A DNA stretch of 64,000 bases from an uncultured Dehalococcoidia bacterium (GCA_951813535.1 OX638345.1:4270608-4334607), one strand, 5' to 3'; shown: positions 16,732-25,557, counted from the stretch's first letter. Notes: generated from the sequence alone by a model not told the origin. Made by a program: numbers and translations.

Positions 16732-17307
16732 GTGGCCTCCGAACCGGTGCGCGAGACCGTCGTCATCGTCGACGGATCCGAACGGCGTTCTGCCAACCTG
16801 CGGGACGGCCTCGCCCAACGGTGGCTGGTGCTGGAACCGGAGCCGGGTGATTCGGGCAGCGATGCCTCGGACCGGTTGGCCGCCACCCTGGACGCCCTGG
16901 TGTCCGAGCAATACGGGTTGATTGGCGTGTCCGCTGGCGCGTCTGCCGCGCTGGACCAGGCGCTGCGATCCCCCGAGCGGGTAACCGCCCTGATCCTGGT
17001 GGCGCCGTTGGCGGTGCGCCCGGCGGGAACCGGTCACACCGGCGGTTCCACGGATCTGGAACACCGTCTCAGCGAAGTCCAATGCCCCACCCTGGTGGTG
17101 TTTGGTCAAGAGGACGCCCGGGTGGCTCCCGAGGCCGCCAGCATTTACCGCAACCGCATCCCCAACTGCAACATCGCCTTCGTCTACGGCGCCGGTCACG
17201 ACATCGCCGCCGACCGTCCCCAGGCCCTTTTGAACCTCGTCGCCGACTACCTCGAAAGGCGCGAGACCTTCATAGTGCAGAGCCGCAGCGGCGCGATCAA
17301 CCCCTGA
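16732..17307 (+). CDS. Alpha/beta hydrolase fold protein
   Basis: 191 residues, shorter than most of the fold. Nucleophile elbow G-V-S67-A-G (YGLIGVSAGAS), acid candidate in VVFGQEDARV near residue 125, and histidine in YGAGHDIAADRP near 164. The lid region is very short. The start is GTG 16732, 4 bp after the LLM stop, so translation is probably coupled. It may hydrolyse a product of the LLM enzyme; this is inference from the context. Confidence 0.8.
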   Translation: MASEPVRETVVIVDGSERRSANLRDGLAQRWLVLEPEPGDSGSDASDRLAATLDALVSEQYGLIGVSAGASAALDQALRSPERVTALILVAPLAVRPAGTGHTGGSTDLEHRLSEVQCPTLVVFGQEDARVAPEAASIYRNRIPNCNIAFVYGAGHDIAADRPQALLNLVADYLERRETFIVQSRSGAINP

Positions 17308-17316
17308 TCGCAGTCG

Positions 17317-17847
17317 CTATTCGCCCGGCGCTCCCGCCCGCTGCCCTTCCTGCAGGTCATCAATCTGTTCACGGGTGCGTCCGTAGATCTGCGGCACGTC
17401 CCAGCCCTGCAGTCCGGCGTAGGTGTCGATCTGCGAGCGGTGGTGCACCTCGTGTTCCACCAGCATCATCAGGATCCGCCAACCGCTGAGCATTCCGTCG
17501 GTGTCGATCATCTTGATCCGACGCGTCAGCCACTCGGCGGGCGTTCCATCCAGCCGGCTGCGAAACTCTGCCGCCGAAGCCTCCAGCGCCGGCGCCCAGT
17601 CCTCGATCGTCGCGGTGCTGGGAACCTCCCAGTCGTACAGCCATCCCTCGTTGCGGTAGGCCCGGGCGAAGTACATCCGCGACTCGCAGATGTGATGCAC
17701 GATCTGCGCGATGCTCCACGCGTTTTCGCCCTCGCCCGCCGGCGGCGCCCACGACTCGGCGGGAGCCGGCAGGGCCTGGATGTCCCGCAGGGTGCGGCGG
17801 TGTATCCCGTCGAAATAACGCAAGAAATCCTGTGGGTCGCTCAGCAT
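17317..17847 (-). CDS. DinB family protein
   Basis: 176 residues, four-helix-bundle DinB/YfiT-like protein. The metal histidines are expected in AWSIAQIVHHICESR near residue 47 and LVEHEVHHRSQIDTY near 130. Such proteins are putative metal-dependent enzymes, some being thiol transferases; no specific function is given. ATG 17847 overlaps the end of the upstream Uma2 gene by 7 bp. It is convergent with the alpha/beta hydrolase. Confidence 0.88.
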   Translation of the reverse strand: MLSDPQDFLRYFDGIHRRTLRDIQALPAPAESWAPPAGEGENAWSIAQIVHHICESRMYFARAYRNEGWLYDWEVPSTATIEDWAPALEASAAEFRSRLDGTPAEWLTRRIKMIDTDGMLSGWRILMMLVEHEVHHRSQIDTYAGLQGWDVPQIYGRTREQIDDLQEGQRAGAPGE

Positions 17848-18629
17848 GGATTGGCATCTCCTTCGGTTTGATTTTCTTCGCCGTTTCTCCGGCGGAGCAG
17901 TTCCCGCAGCCGTTCGATTTCTTCCCAAGCTGCGTCCCGCTGATCCCGGACCGCAATTGCATACGCCTGTTCCGCCCGCCAATTCCGGTCGTACGTTTGG
18001 GTGGCCGGGTCATACACCCGAGGCCAGCCGTCATCCCAGCTCAGGCTGATGCCCAGCAACGGGCTGTACACCTTCAGGATGCCGTCGGGTTCGCGGGTTT
18101 GCGGCAACTCCCGGTAGCTTCCCTCAACCAGCTCGCCGCCCCATATCGGCTGCCCGTGATACCGCCCGCCGGTTGGGTCGAAGCGCCAGAACTCCGGTAT
18201 GCCGATGGCGGCGTAGATGGCTGGTTTACGGTTGACGTCCACGCTGGCGGTGCTCTCGGATGCGATTTCCAGAGCCCAGTCGGGCGGCTTCCCCACCTCC
18301 CAGGGCAGGTAGATTTTGCGGGGTCGAATCGCCTCGGCGTCCACGCCAAAGGCCAGATAGATGTCGGGCGCCGCCCGCACGTTCAGGTTAGTCGGGTCGT
18401 AGCAGATAAAGGTTTCATTATCCAGAAATACGTCGGGGCGCTGGTTGAAATCGGTGAAACGGGCGCGGAAGAGGCCAAGGATTTCCGCCAGTTCGAGGTT
18501 CTGTTCCATGGCGTCGGGAGTCACGTTCTTCTCGTTGGGGTCGAACTCCAGGCTGGCATAGTCAATCTCGCCCTGCCGCCGGTAGGGCAGCATCTTTGCG
18601 CCGCGCGGTGTCTTGGGGGCCGTCATCAT
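17841..18629 (-). CDS. Uma2 family protein, long subfamily
   Basis: 262 residues from ATG 18629 (ATG 18626 is also possible). Active-site pattern D89 (AAPDIYLAF), E121 (WALEIASES) and K135 (NRKPAIYAAIGIPEFW), then DPTGGRYHG. The C-terminal 40 residues are a charged helix ending in LRRRNGEE. It shares the GKPPD(F/W)xLE motif with the Uma2 genes at 2933, 31183 and 36402. It is divergent from the GMC oxidoreductase, 67 bp apart. Confidence 0.87.
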   Translation of the reverse strand: MMTAPKTPRGAKMLPYRRQGEIDYASLEFDPNEKNVTPDAMEQNLELAEILGLFRARFTDFNQRPDVFLDNETFICYDPTNLNVRAAPDIYLAFGVDAEAIRPRKIYLPWEVGKPPDWALEIASESTASVDVNRKPAIYAAIGIPEFWRFDPTGGRYHGQPIWGGELVEGSYRELPQTREPDGILKVYSPLLGISLSWDDGWPRVYDPATQTYDRNWRAEQAYAIAVRDQRDAAWEEIERLRELLRRRNGEENQTEGDANPC

Positions 18630-18696
18630 CGAACTCCCGGCCAGGCCGTTTGTGCCGATAGTGTAGAATCGGCCATCAGAAACCGCAAGCGAGGGT

Positions 18697-20238
18697 ATGG
18701 ACATGAAGTATGACGTGATTGTCGTGGGCTCCGGTTCCGCCGGGTCCGTGGTTGCCAGCCGATTGTCAGAGGACCCCAACCGCTCCGTGCTGCTCCTGGA
18801 AGCCGGCCAGGACTATCCCAACGCCGACCATCTTCCCGACGTCGTCCGCGACGGCTACTCCAACGAGGGCGAGCAGCCCGGATCCCCCGTCTCCTGGAAC
18901 CTGCACGGCACCATCAACGACCAGCAGGGCGAGATCAACATTGCCCAGGGCAAGGTCGTCGGCGGTTCCGGCTCCATCAACGGCCAGGTCTACCTGCGCG
19001 GCCTGCCCGAAGACTTCGAGCGTTGGGCATCCTTCGGCAACGAGGAGTGGAGCTACCTGAAGGTCCTCCCCTTCTTCCGCAAGGCCGAGACCGACCTGGA
19101 CATCCAGGATGACTTCCACGGCAGCGACGGCCCCATCCCCATCATTCGCCGCGAGAACCAGCCGTGGCCCGACGTGCAGAAGGCGTTCCACGCCGCCGCC
19201 ATGGAGCGCGGCTACGCGTACAACCCCGATCTCAACGGCCCAGACTCCCCTGGCATCGGCGCCATCCCCATGAACAACCAGGCCGGCGTCCGCATGAGCA
19301 CCGCCATCACGCACCTCAATCCGGTGCGCCACCGCCTCAACCTGACCGTCAAGGGCAACGTCTTCGTTCGCCGTGTGCTGTTCGACGGCAACGACGTCGC
19401 CGGCGTCGAGGTCGAGAGCGGCGGCGAGATCTTCACCGTGGAAGCCGACCAGATCGTGCTCAGCGCCGGCGCGCTGAAGTCCCCTCACATCCTCATGCTC
19501 TCGGGCGTCGGCCCCCGGGACCAGCTGACTGCCTTTGGCGTCCCCGTCATCCACGAACTGCCCGGCGTGGGTCAGAACCTCTTCAACCACCCCATGGGCA
19601 ACGTCTCCTTCCAGGTGAAGGACCACGTCGAGCTTCACGCCAACGCCGGCGCCCTGCGCTTCGGACTGCGCGTTACCTCAGAGGAACCCTCGTATCCCAG
19701 CGATGTGATGCTGCACACCCTGGGCGTGTTCAACGTCATGACCGGGGAGCATCTGCCCGACCGCATCGCCCGCATCGCCTGCGCCCTGGAACTGCCCGAC
19801 GGCTCCGGCTGGGTGCGTCTCGCATCGTCCGACCCGACACAGCAGCCCGACATCAACTACCGCTACCTGCACAACGAAAACGACATGCGCCGCATGCGCG
19901 ACGCCGTGCGCCTGGCCGCCAACATCCTCGAGTCTGAAGCGTATCGCGATGTCATCGATCATCGCACCGCACCCAACGACGACGTGCTGGCCGACGACGA
20001 CGCCCTGGACGCCTGGATCCGCCAGACCGTGGGCACCTCGCGCCACGTCTCGGGAACCTGCCGGATCGGCCCCGACGGAGACCCAATGGCCGTAACCGAT
20101 CAGCAGTGCCGAGTTCGCGGAGTGCAGGGCCTGTGGGTCGCCGACTCGTCCATCATGCCCCAAGTCACCCGCGCCAACACCAACGCCACCGCCATCATGA
20201 TCGGCGAGCGCGTCGCCGACTGGATCGCCACACAATAG
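18697..20238 (+). CDS. GMC family FAD-dependent oxidoreductase
   Basis: 513 residues, choline dehydrogenase-like. FAD-binding VVGSGSAGSVVASRLSED at 9-26, LLLEAG near 32, the GMC signature VVGGSGSINGQVYLRG near 87, LSAGALKSPHILMLSGVG near 255, and the catalytic region SRHVSGTCRIG near 448 with NTNATAIMIGE at the C-terminus. It would oxidise an alcohol to an aldehyde; the substrate is unknown. A TAGAAT box (18664-18669) lies 27 bp upstream. ATG 18703 is an alternative start. Confidence 0.94.
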   Translation: MDMKYDVIVVGSGSAGSVVASRLSEDPNRSVLLLEAGQDYPNADHLPDVVRDGYSNEGEQPGSPVSWNLHGTINDQQGEINIAQGKVVGGSGSINGQVYLRGLPEDFERWASFGNEEWSYLKVLPFFRKAETDLDIQDDFHGSDGPIPIIRRENQPWPDVQKAFHAAAMERGYAYNPDLNGPDSPGIGAIPMNNQAGVRMSTAITHLNPVRHRLNLTVKGNVFVRRVLFDGNDVAGVEVESGGEIFTVEADQIVLSAGALKSPHILMLSGVGPRDQLTAFGVPVIHELPGVGQNLFNHPMGNVSFQVKDHVELHANAGALRFGLRVTSEEPSYPSDVMLHTLGVFNVMTGEHLPDRIARIACALELPDGSGWVRLASSDPTQQPDINYRYLHNENDMRRMRDAVRLAANILESEAYRDVIDHRTAPNDDVLADDDALDAWIRQTVGTSRHVSGTCRIGPDGDPMAVTDQQCRVRGVQGLWVADSSIMPQVTRANTNATAIMIGERVADWIATQ

Positions 20239-20267
20239 GCCCAACGGAAGTCTCACAGCAAAACATC

Positions 20268-20289
20268 GGGGCGAATGATCATTCGCCCC
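20268..20289. repeat. 22-bp perfect palindrome (AGGGGCGAATGATC family)
   Basis: Left half GGGGCGAATGA, perfectly palindromic. It lies 29 bp after the GMC stop and 40 bp before the amidase fragment. The central 18 bp are identical to the copy at 1184-1209. Confidence 0.85.
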
Positions 20290-20329
20290 TACCGATTTGT
20301 GGGAGAACGGCCTTGGCGCCGGCCAAACC

Positions 20330-20481
20330 TTATACCGGCGGCCGCAGGTTGTGCTCCGTCGCCCGCTCGTAGGCGTCGCCGACCTGCACCAGCAGCGGTT
20401 CGGCCAGATGCTTGCCGATGAACTGGATGCTCAGCGGCAGACCCTCGCCGTTAAAGCCAACAGGCAGCAACGTTACACGCG
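20330..20481 (-). pseudogene. 3' fragment of a second amidase gene
   Basis: The last 50 codons of an amidase remain in frame (LPVGFNGEGLP, then FIGKHLAEPLLVQVGDAY and ATEHNLRPPV, stop at 20330). It matches the 3' end of the intact amidase at 21642 with only scattered base differences over about 140 bp. Homology ends at about 20481, exactly where the HNH-HIT gene stops. The 5' nine-tenths are missing. Confidence 0.85.
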
Positions 20482-21462
20482 TCAGCACGGAATCACATTC
20501 CTCAACCCGTTTCCATTCCCGCTGGCGCCATCGCCACCGCGTCTGGGGATCAGTTGCAGAAAACAGTGCGACAAAACTTGACCCGCACTCTCACTAACAT
20601 CGAATCCGACATTGAACCCTGTAACTGTCTCGTCCGATAACTCTATCGCCGTTTTTCTTTCCTGCAGGATTCGACGAATAGCGTTCAATTCAGGCTGATG
20701 CAGATCGAAATAGTTTCCAATATGCCTCTTGGGCGCAATGACGGTGTGGTCCTCGGTGATTGGGCTGTCATCAGGCATTGCGTATGCTAGTCTGTCATCC
20801 GCGACTACGACTCGATCATTCGGGGCGCACAGTCTACAGTCACTAACTCTATTCTCGTAACCATTTGACACACTACGAAAATCAGTGTTGTCTCTGTTAC
20901 CCTTGTTGCTATTGCATCTATAGCACAGGGCTTGAAGGTTTGATATGTCGTTCGCGCCGCCCTTACTTCTGGGATCGATGTGGTCGACCTCGAGCGCTCG
21001 CACGTTTTTTGATATGCCGCAAAGCTCGCAAAGGCCTTTTGCCCTAGTTAGGACCTCGTATCTCGCGGACCCTGAAATCACCCGGGATGAGAGGCGGCGG
21101 TGAGCCCACGGATCCTGGATTCGGGCAGCCAAAAACGCTTCCACTTTTGCGTCGCACAGCTCGATCAGCCTGTCTACCTCGGCACGCGATAGCGTCTCGA
21201 AACCGATTAGCCTGTACCCATCATCAATCTTTTGCGTGATGTGCCGATTTTGAGTAAGTACACGGCCAGGCATTCTTCTTGTGATTTCCGCGTAATATTG
21301 TATCTGCGAGGGATCTCGCATTAAGAAAGCTTTTGCAATATCGATTACGGAAGCATGTCCTCCTGAGCCTAATAGTTCCATAAGCATGATTGGCTGGTAG
21401 ATATGCGACATCCTCATTTGAGTGTTCAAAAATTCCTCAAGTTTATTGCATGTCTCTGACAA
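20482..21462 (-). CDS. HNH endonuclease fused to a degenerate HIT domain
   Basis: 326 residues. The N-terminal 120 residues are helical and unrecognised (QYYAEITRRMPGRVL). An HNH nuclease domain follows at 145-190: C145, C148, D160-H161, N175, C180 and C183-N184. A HIT-like domain lies at about 207-312 (TVIAPKRHIGNYFDL, GQVLSHCFLQLIPRR). The HIT triad HxHxH is reduced to H299-C-F-L-Q, so nucleotide hydrolase activity is doubtful. Start TTG 21462 with GGAGG 9 bp upstream. Visibly AT-richer than its neighbours and placed between two amidase copies, so probably acquired. Likely defence or mobile-element related. Confidence 0.8.
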   Translation of the reverse strand: MSETCNKLEEFLNTQMRMSHIYQPIMLMELLGSGGHASVIDIAKAFLMRDPSQIQYYAEITRRMPGRVLTQNRHITQKIDDGYRLIGFETLSRAEVDRLIELCDAKVEAFLAARIQDPWAHRRLSSRVISGSARYEVLTRAKGLCELCGISKNVRALEVDHIDPRSKGGANDISNLQALCYRCNSNKGNRDNTDFRSVSNGYENRVSDCRLCAPNDRVVVADDRLAYAMPDDSPITEDHTVIAPKRHIGNYFDLHQPELNAIRRILQERKTAIELSDETVTGFNVGFDVSESAGQVLSHCFLQLIPRRGGDGASGNGNGLRNVIPC

Positions 21463-21641
21463 AGGGATGCCTCCATCTATATCACATTTTTGCGATGGGA
21501 AAGTTCATTTGGCACGCACAATTGGGGAGATCGACTCGCACAAGGACGTTCGCTCATTTATTGAGACGTCTAGGGTCAATGCCACCGGCGGAGTTTTAGC
21601 CTGAACGTGAGCACACTAACCAATTGGCCCGACAATAGACA

Positions 21642-23039
21642 TTACACTGGCGGCCGCAGGTTGTGCCCCGTCGCCCGCTCGTAGGCGTCGCCGATCTGAA
21701 CCAGCACCGGTTCGGCCAGATGCTTGCCGATGAACTGGATGCTCAGCGGCAGACCCTCGCCGTTCAGCCCCGCCGGCAGTGAGATGGTCGGCGCGCCGTT
21801 GAAATCGTAGGGTATGGTGAACCTGCCCCACGTCCACTCGTCCTCGCCCATCGGCCCGTACAGTTCTTCCGGCGTGACCCGGCCAGGCGGAGTCGTCATG
21901 GACGGGCAAACCAGCACGTCGATGTCCTCAAACACGCCGGCCAGCGTACCGTTGCACGCCAGCCGCACCTGGTTGGCGGCGGCGAACTCGGCCCCGCTGT
22001 AACCGCTGCCCTTCTCCAGCCAGCCCCGGAACCACGGGCCATACTCGTCAGCCCGCGACGGGAAGGTTTCCCGGTGTGCGGCCGCCGCCTCCGCCGAACA
22101 CAGTACACCCCAGGCCCGGGAAAACGGCAGCGTGTCGGGCATCTGCACCGTCACCAGCCGCGCTCCCATACTCTCGAGCAAACGCGCGCCGGCCAACGCT
22201 GCCTCGGCCACTTCGCCATCAACATCGTCTCCGATATAGCGCTCGTCCAAGCCGATGCGGATGCCCTCAACGCCTCTGCCAAGGCCCGACAGCATCGCGG
22301 GGACCGGAGCGCGTAAAGACGTCGGGTCACTGGGATCATGGCCGGCAAGGGCTTGCAGCATGATCCCGGCGTCCGCCGCGCTGCGGGTCATGGGACCCAC
22401 GTGATCCAGCGACTCCGCCAGCGCCAGCACCCCGTACCGGCTGACCCTTCCCCACGTCGGCTTGATGCCCACCGTGCCGCAGGCCGCCGCCGGAAACCGG
22501 ATCGACCCGCCGGTGTCGCTGCCCAGCGACCCGTAGCACAAACCCGCCGCCGTGGCCACGCCGGAACCGCTCGACGACGCGCCAGCCCAGCGGTCCGCGC
22601 CCCACGGGTTGATCGGGATGTCGAACGCCGGGTTGTAACCCGCCATCGCCCCTTCGGTGAGGTTCAGCTTGCCCAGGATCACCGCGCCGGCATCGTTGAG
22701 CCGGCGCACCACCGTGCTGTCAAAATCGGGAACCAGGTCCCGCAGCACCTGCGTACCGCCCATGGTGGCAACACCCGTGGTGAAGCACAGGTCTTTTACA
22801 GCAATTGGAATGCCATGCAGCGTGCCGCGGTAGCGCCGCGAAGCGATTTCGGCCTCCGCTGCCCGCGCCGCCGCCATTGCCGGCTCGGCCATGACGGTCG
22901 CGTAACTCTTCAGTTCACCATCCAGCGCAGCGATCCGTTCCAGGATGGCCCGGGTCAATTCCACCGGCGAGATGTCCCGCGAACGGATCCGCTCCGCCAC
23001 CTCGGTGATGGTCTGGTAGTGCAGCGGCGTGTCCGTCAT
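21642..23039 (-). CDS. Amidase signature family protein
   Basis: 465 residues, GatA-like amidase with the full Ser-cisSer-Lys triad: K82 (PIAVKDLC), S157 (GASSSGSG) and S179 (SDTGGSIRFP). C-terminal FIGKHLAEPVLVQIGDAYE is conserved. No gatB or gatC neighbour, so more likely a free amidase (nitrile or amide catabolism) than tRNA amidotransferase. It is followed on the same strand by the HNH-HIT gene and a fragment of a second amidase. The VOC gene lies 17 bp upstream and may be cotranscribed. Confidence 0.93.
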   Translation of the reverse strand: MTDTPLHYQTITEVAERIRSRDISPVELTRAILERIAALDGELKSYATVMAEPAMAAARAAEAEIASRRYRGTLHGIPIAVKDLCFTTGVATMGGTQVLRDLVPDFDSTVVRRLNDAGAVILGKLNLTEGAMAGYNPAFDIPINPWGADRWAGASSSGSGVATAAGLCYGSLGSDTGGSIRFPAAACGTVGIKPTWGRVSRYGVLALAESLDHVGPMTRSAADAGIMLQALAGHDPSDPTSLRAPVPAMLSGLGRGVEGIRIGLDERYIGDDVDGEVAEAALAGARLLESMGARLVTVQMPDTLPFSRAWGVLCSAEAAAAHRETFPSRADEYGPWFRGWLEKGSGYSGAEFAAANQVRLACNGTLAGVFEDIDVLVCPSMTTPPGRVTPEELYGPMGEDEWTWGRFTIPYDFNGAPTISLPAGLNGEGLPLSIQFIGKHLAEPVLVQIGDAYERATGHNLRPPV

Positions 23040-23056
23040 GGCATGGCTCCTTCAGG

Positions 23057-23452
23057 CTAGGCAGCCGGCTGCACCAGCTCAATCAGCACGTCGTCCGGGC
23101 CCTCGATGTACGAAAGCTTCGAGCCCGTGGGCGTCTCGGTGATGGGCAGCACCGTGCGGATACCAGCAGCGGTCAGCCGCTCCATCTCCGCCTCGATGTC
23201 CTCTACGTCGAACCCGAAGTGCTCCAGCCCCAGCCGGTTCAACTCGGCGACGGGCCGCTCGTCGGACGATCCCGGCGGCTTCGAAGAAACGTTGAGCCGG
23301 CACGCTCCGCCCATCTCCATGCCGATGGTGATGGTGCGCGGCATCACCTCCCGCTCGGATACGATACGCGCGTTGAAATGCTTCTCGTACCACGCCGCCG
23401 TGGCGTGAGGGTCCGCAGCGCGGATATGCACATGGTTAATGCGGTATTCCAT
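23057..23452 (-). CDS. VOC family protein (glyoxalase/dioxygenase fold)
   Basis: 131 residues, a single vicinal-oxygen-chelate unit pair: INHVHIRAADPHATAAWYEKHF at the start and LEHFGFDVEDIEAEMERL in the middle, ending GPDDVLIELVQ. Metal ligands are probably H8 (NHVHI), H77 (LEHFGF) and E126 (LIELV). Likely an isomerase, hydrolase or dioxygenase acting on small molecules. 17 bp upstream of the amidase gene, so probably in one operon. Confidence 0.88.
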   Translation of the reverse strand: MEYRINHVHIRAADPHATAAWYEKHFNARIVSEREVMPRTITIGMEMGGACRLNVSSKPPGSSDERPVAELNRLGLEHFGFDVEDIEAEMERLTAAGIRTVLPITETPTGSKLSYIEGPDDVLIELVQPAA

Positions 23453-23483
23453 GATTGCTCTCCTGAGTTGTGTACGGAGCCAA

Positions 23484-24041
23484 TTAATACGCGAAGATAT
23501 CGCTCATCGGGCAGGCGAACCCCGGCAGCACCGGCTCGCAAGTCAACGTATCGTTGACGCCAAAGCGCCGGATTGAACCATCATCGCCATGAACGACTAT
23601 CTCTTGCGTGGCTATGTAAGCCGTCAGCACCAACCGCACTCCCGCCTCCAACCACATCAAGGCCCGGGCTTCCGCCTCAGCCTCGCCGTACCCAGGCGAA
23701 ATTACCTCCGCCACCAAATCGGGAATCAGGCCGGCGACGTAGCCGCGCTCCGGCAGCGGTTCTGTAATGCGCTCCCGTGCGATGATCGCAAAGTCGGCGG
23801 CGCGCACGGTGTCCGGGTCCTGCTCAACGTAGATGCCCGTTTCGGACGTTCTCACGAAGTCGAGGTTGTTTTGTCTGATGAACGCGCCTATGGGCCAGCC
23901 GATGTTGTCAACGACGATCCCGTGTGCAATTCCCGGCGGCGGCATTTCAATTAACTCTCCCCGAACCAACTCGTAGCGCTTGCCGTCATCGGGTATTGCC
24001 AGCAAGTCGTCGGCGGTGAGCAATTTCGGAGCAGTAGTCAT
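23484..24041 (-). CDS. Uma2 family protein with altered active-site lysine
   Basis: 185 residues, classical short Uma2 form: LLTADDLLAIPDDGKRYELVRGEL at the start, D83 (RAADFAII) and E112 (PDLVAEVISPG). The position that is usually lysine in this subfamily (EKVREYLxAG) reads ARALMWLEAG, so it appears to be arginine here. ATG 24041 fits the family start. It ends 32 bp before the VOC gene. The altered residue could reduce or abolish activity. Confidence 0.85.
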   Translation of the reverse strand: MTTAPKLLTADDLLAIPDDGKRYELVRGELIEMPPPGIAHGIVVDNIGWPIGAFIRQNNLDFVRTSETGIYVEQDPDTVRAADFAIIARERITEPLPERGYVAGLIPDLVAEVISPGYGEAEAEARALMWLEAGVRLVLTAYIATQEIVVHGDDGSIRRFGVNDTLTCEPVLPGFACPMSDIFAY

Positions 24042-24141
24042 CGCAGCCTCCAATGCCATCGTTCCCGATTGCGCCGGGACGCGCATAGTATAGCGCACCC
24101 GGTCGGCTGCCCCTGTTCCGGTTGCCCGCGTTCGGCGCCGT

Positions 24142-24150
24142 TGCTACACT
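24142..24150 (+). promoter_or_regulatory. Extended -10 element upstream of NIPSNAP gene
   Basis: TGC followed by TACACT (24145-24150). The start codon is 57 bp downstream. No clear -35. Confidence 0.4.
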
Positions 24151-24206
24151 GCCCCGGTAGTGATGCCGAACCACAACACGCCAAGCATCACCTCGAGGAG
24201 AGAACC

Positions 24207-24824
24207 ATGATTTACGAAGTCCGCACCTACGACCTCAAGCCCGGCGCCGTCCCCCAGGCCGAAGAAGCCTTCGCCGAGGCCCTGCCCCACCGCGAGAAGT
24301 ACTCCCCCATCGCCGCCTTCTGGCACACCGAGATCGGCCCGCTGAACCAGATCATCCACGTCTGGGGCTACGAAAGCGTCGAGGAGCGCAACCAGATCCG
24401 CGCCGAGGCCGGCAAGGACCCCAACTGGCCGCCGAAGATCACCCCCGGCAACATTCTCAACATGAACGCCGAGATCTGGAACCCCGCGCCCTTCATGCGA
24501 CCCATGGGCGGCGACCAGGCCCTGGGCAACATCTACGAGATGCGCGTCTACACCTACGAGAACGGTTCCATGCCGGAACTGCTGCGCCGCTGGGAGGAAT
24601 CCCTGCCCTACCGCGAGGAGTTCTCCCCGCTGGCCGCCGGCATGTTCACCGAGTTCGGCGACCTGAATAAGTGGATGCACGTCTGGCCCTACCAGGACCT
24701 CAACCACCGCGCCGAGGTCCGCGCCGAGGCCAGCAAGATTCCCCAGTGGCCCTCCGGCGCCCCCGGCCGCGTCAAGCAGGAGACCAAGATCATGGTTCCC
24801 GCGAGCTTCTCGCCGATGCACTGA
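24207..24824 (+). CDS. NIPSNAP family protein, two tandem domains
   Basis: 205 residues built of two ferredoxin-like NIPSNAP repeats: MIYEVRTYDLKPGAVPQ (1-100) and IYEMRVYTYENGSMPELL (about 110-200), each with a HxW motif (IIHVWGYES, WMHVWPYQD). Function unknown; such proteins often sit by catabolic genes. ATG 24207 has GAGGAGA directly upstream. The GIY-YIG-like gene follows after 28 bp, but that gene looks unrelated in composition. Confidence 0.9.
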   Translation: MIYEVRTYDLKPGAVPQAEEAFAEALPHREKYSPIAAFWHTEIGPLNQIIHVWGYESVEERNQIRAEAGKDPNWPPKITPGNILNMNAEIWNPAPFMRPMGGDQALGNIYEMRVYTYENGSMPELLRRWEESLPYREEFSPLAAGMFTEFGDLNKWMHVWPYQDLNHRAEVRAEASKIPQWPSGAPGRVKQETKIMVPASFSPMH

Positions 24825-24852
24825 CCCACTCAGAAAGGGAAAGACGCCCCTT

Positions 24853-25533
24853 ATGAGTGACCAGCGCGCATATCATCTGACGCAGTTTTACGAACTGCTA
24901 GCCCAATTGGAGCGTAATCTCGGTGACGCGCGCAGGCTGTCGAACTGTTCCGGGCAAATGGCCTGGCCGCAACGTGGCGTCTATTTCTTTCGGGAAACAG
25001 GGGAAATCCGTACCGATACTGGAAACGGCCTCCGCATCGTGCTGGTGGGAACCCACGCGCTCAAAGCCGGCGCCAAAGCCACGCTTTGGAACCGGCTTTC
25101 GCAGCATCAAGGCAATGCCGGTGGCAGCGGAGGCAGTCATCGAGGATCCATATTCCGGTTGATTGTCGGGGCGGCTCTCATTCAGCGAGATGGCTGGGTT
25201 TTCCCATGCTGGGGGCAACTCAATAATGCTTCCAGCGTCGTTAGGGAAAGTGAGCGGCCTATGGAGAGGGCAGTATGCGCCGCCATCTGCAATATGCCCT
25301 TCTTGTGGCTGCCAGTTGAGGACGAACCGGGTCCAAACAGCCTGCGGGGGTACATCGAACGCAACTCCATCGGGCTGCTCAGCAACTATCGAAAAACTCC
25401 GATTGACTCGCCATCTCCAGGTTGGCTGGGGAAATACAGTGACCGGGACCGCGTCAGGCTGTCCGGACTTTGGAACTCTAACCACGTTGATGACGACTAT
25501 GCCCGGTATTTCTGGATGCTATGCAGCGATTGA
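24853..25533 (+). CDS. GIY-YIG-like nuclease domain protein
   Basis: 226 residues. RGVYFFRETGE (GVY at 42-44) and RIVLVGTHALKAGAKATLWNRL (VG at 65-66, conserved-type R81) follow the spacing of GIY-YIG nucleases (GIY ... YIG ... R). The second half is not recognised, though ERNSIGLLSN could carry the domain's late polar residue. Predicted DNA-cutting; substrate unknown. The YaaA-like gene starts 24 bp downstream and the HEPN-like gene follows, giving a possible three-gene module. Confidence 0.65.
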   Translation: MSDQRAYHLTQFYELLAQLERNLGDARRLSNCSGQMAWPQRGVYFFRETGEIRTDTGNGLRIVLVGTHALKAGAKATLWNRLSQHQGNAGGSGGSHRGSIFRLIVGAALIQRDGWVFPCWGQLNNASSVVRESERPMERAVCAAICNMPFLWLPVEDEPGPNSLRGYIERNSIGLLSNYRKTPIDSPSPGWLGKYSDRDRVRLSGLWNSNHVDDDYARYFWMLCSD

Positions 25534-25557
25534 TCGAACGAATGAGAGCCGCCAACC

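Noticed and set aside
15550-17199. A 549-codon minus-strand open frame opposite the LLM and hydrolase genes
   Set aside because: It is an open shadow frame caused by GC-rich codon use. The plus-strand frames have clear family motifs.
21643-23039. Assigning the amidase as gatA
   Set aside because: The triad fits, but there is no gatB or gatC nearby and the neighbour is a VOC protein, so a catabolic amidase is more likely.
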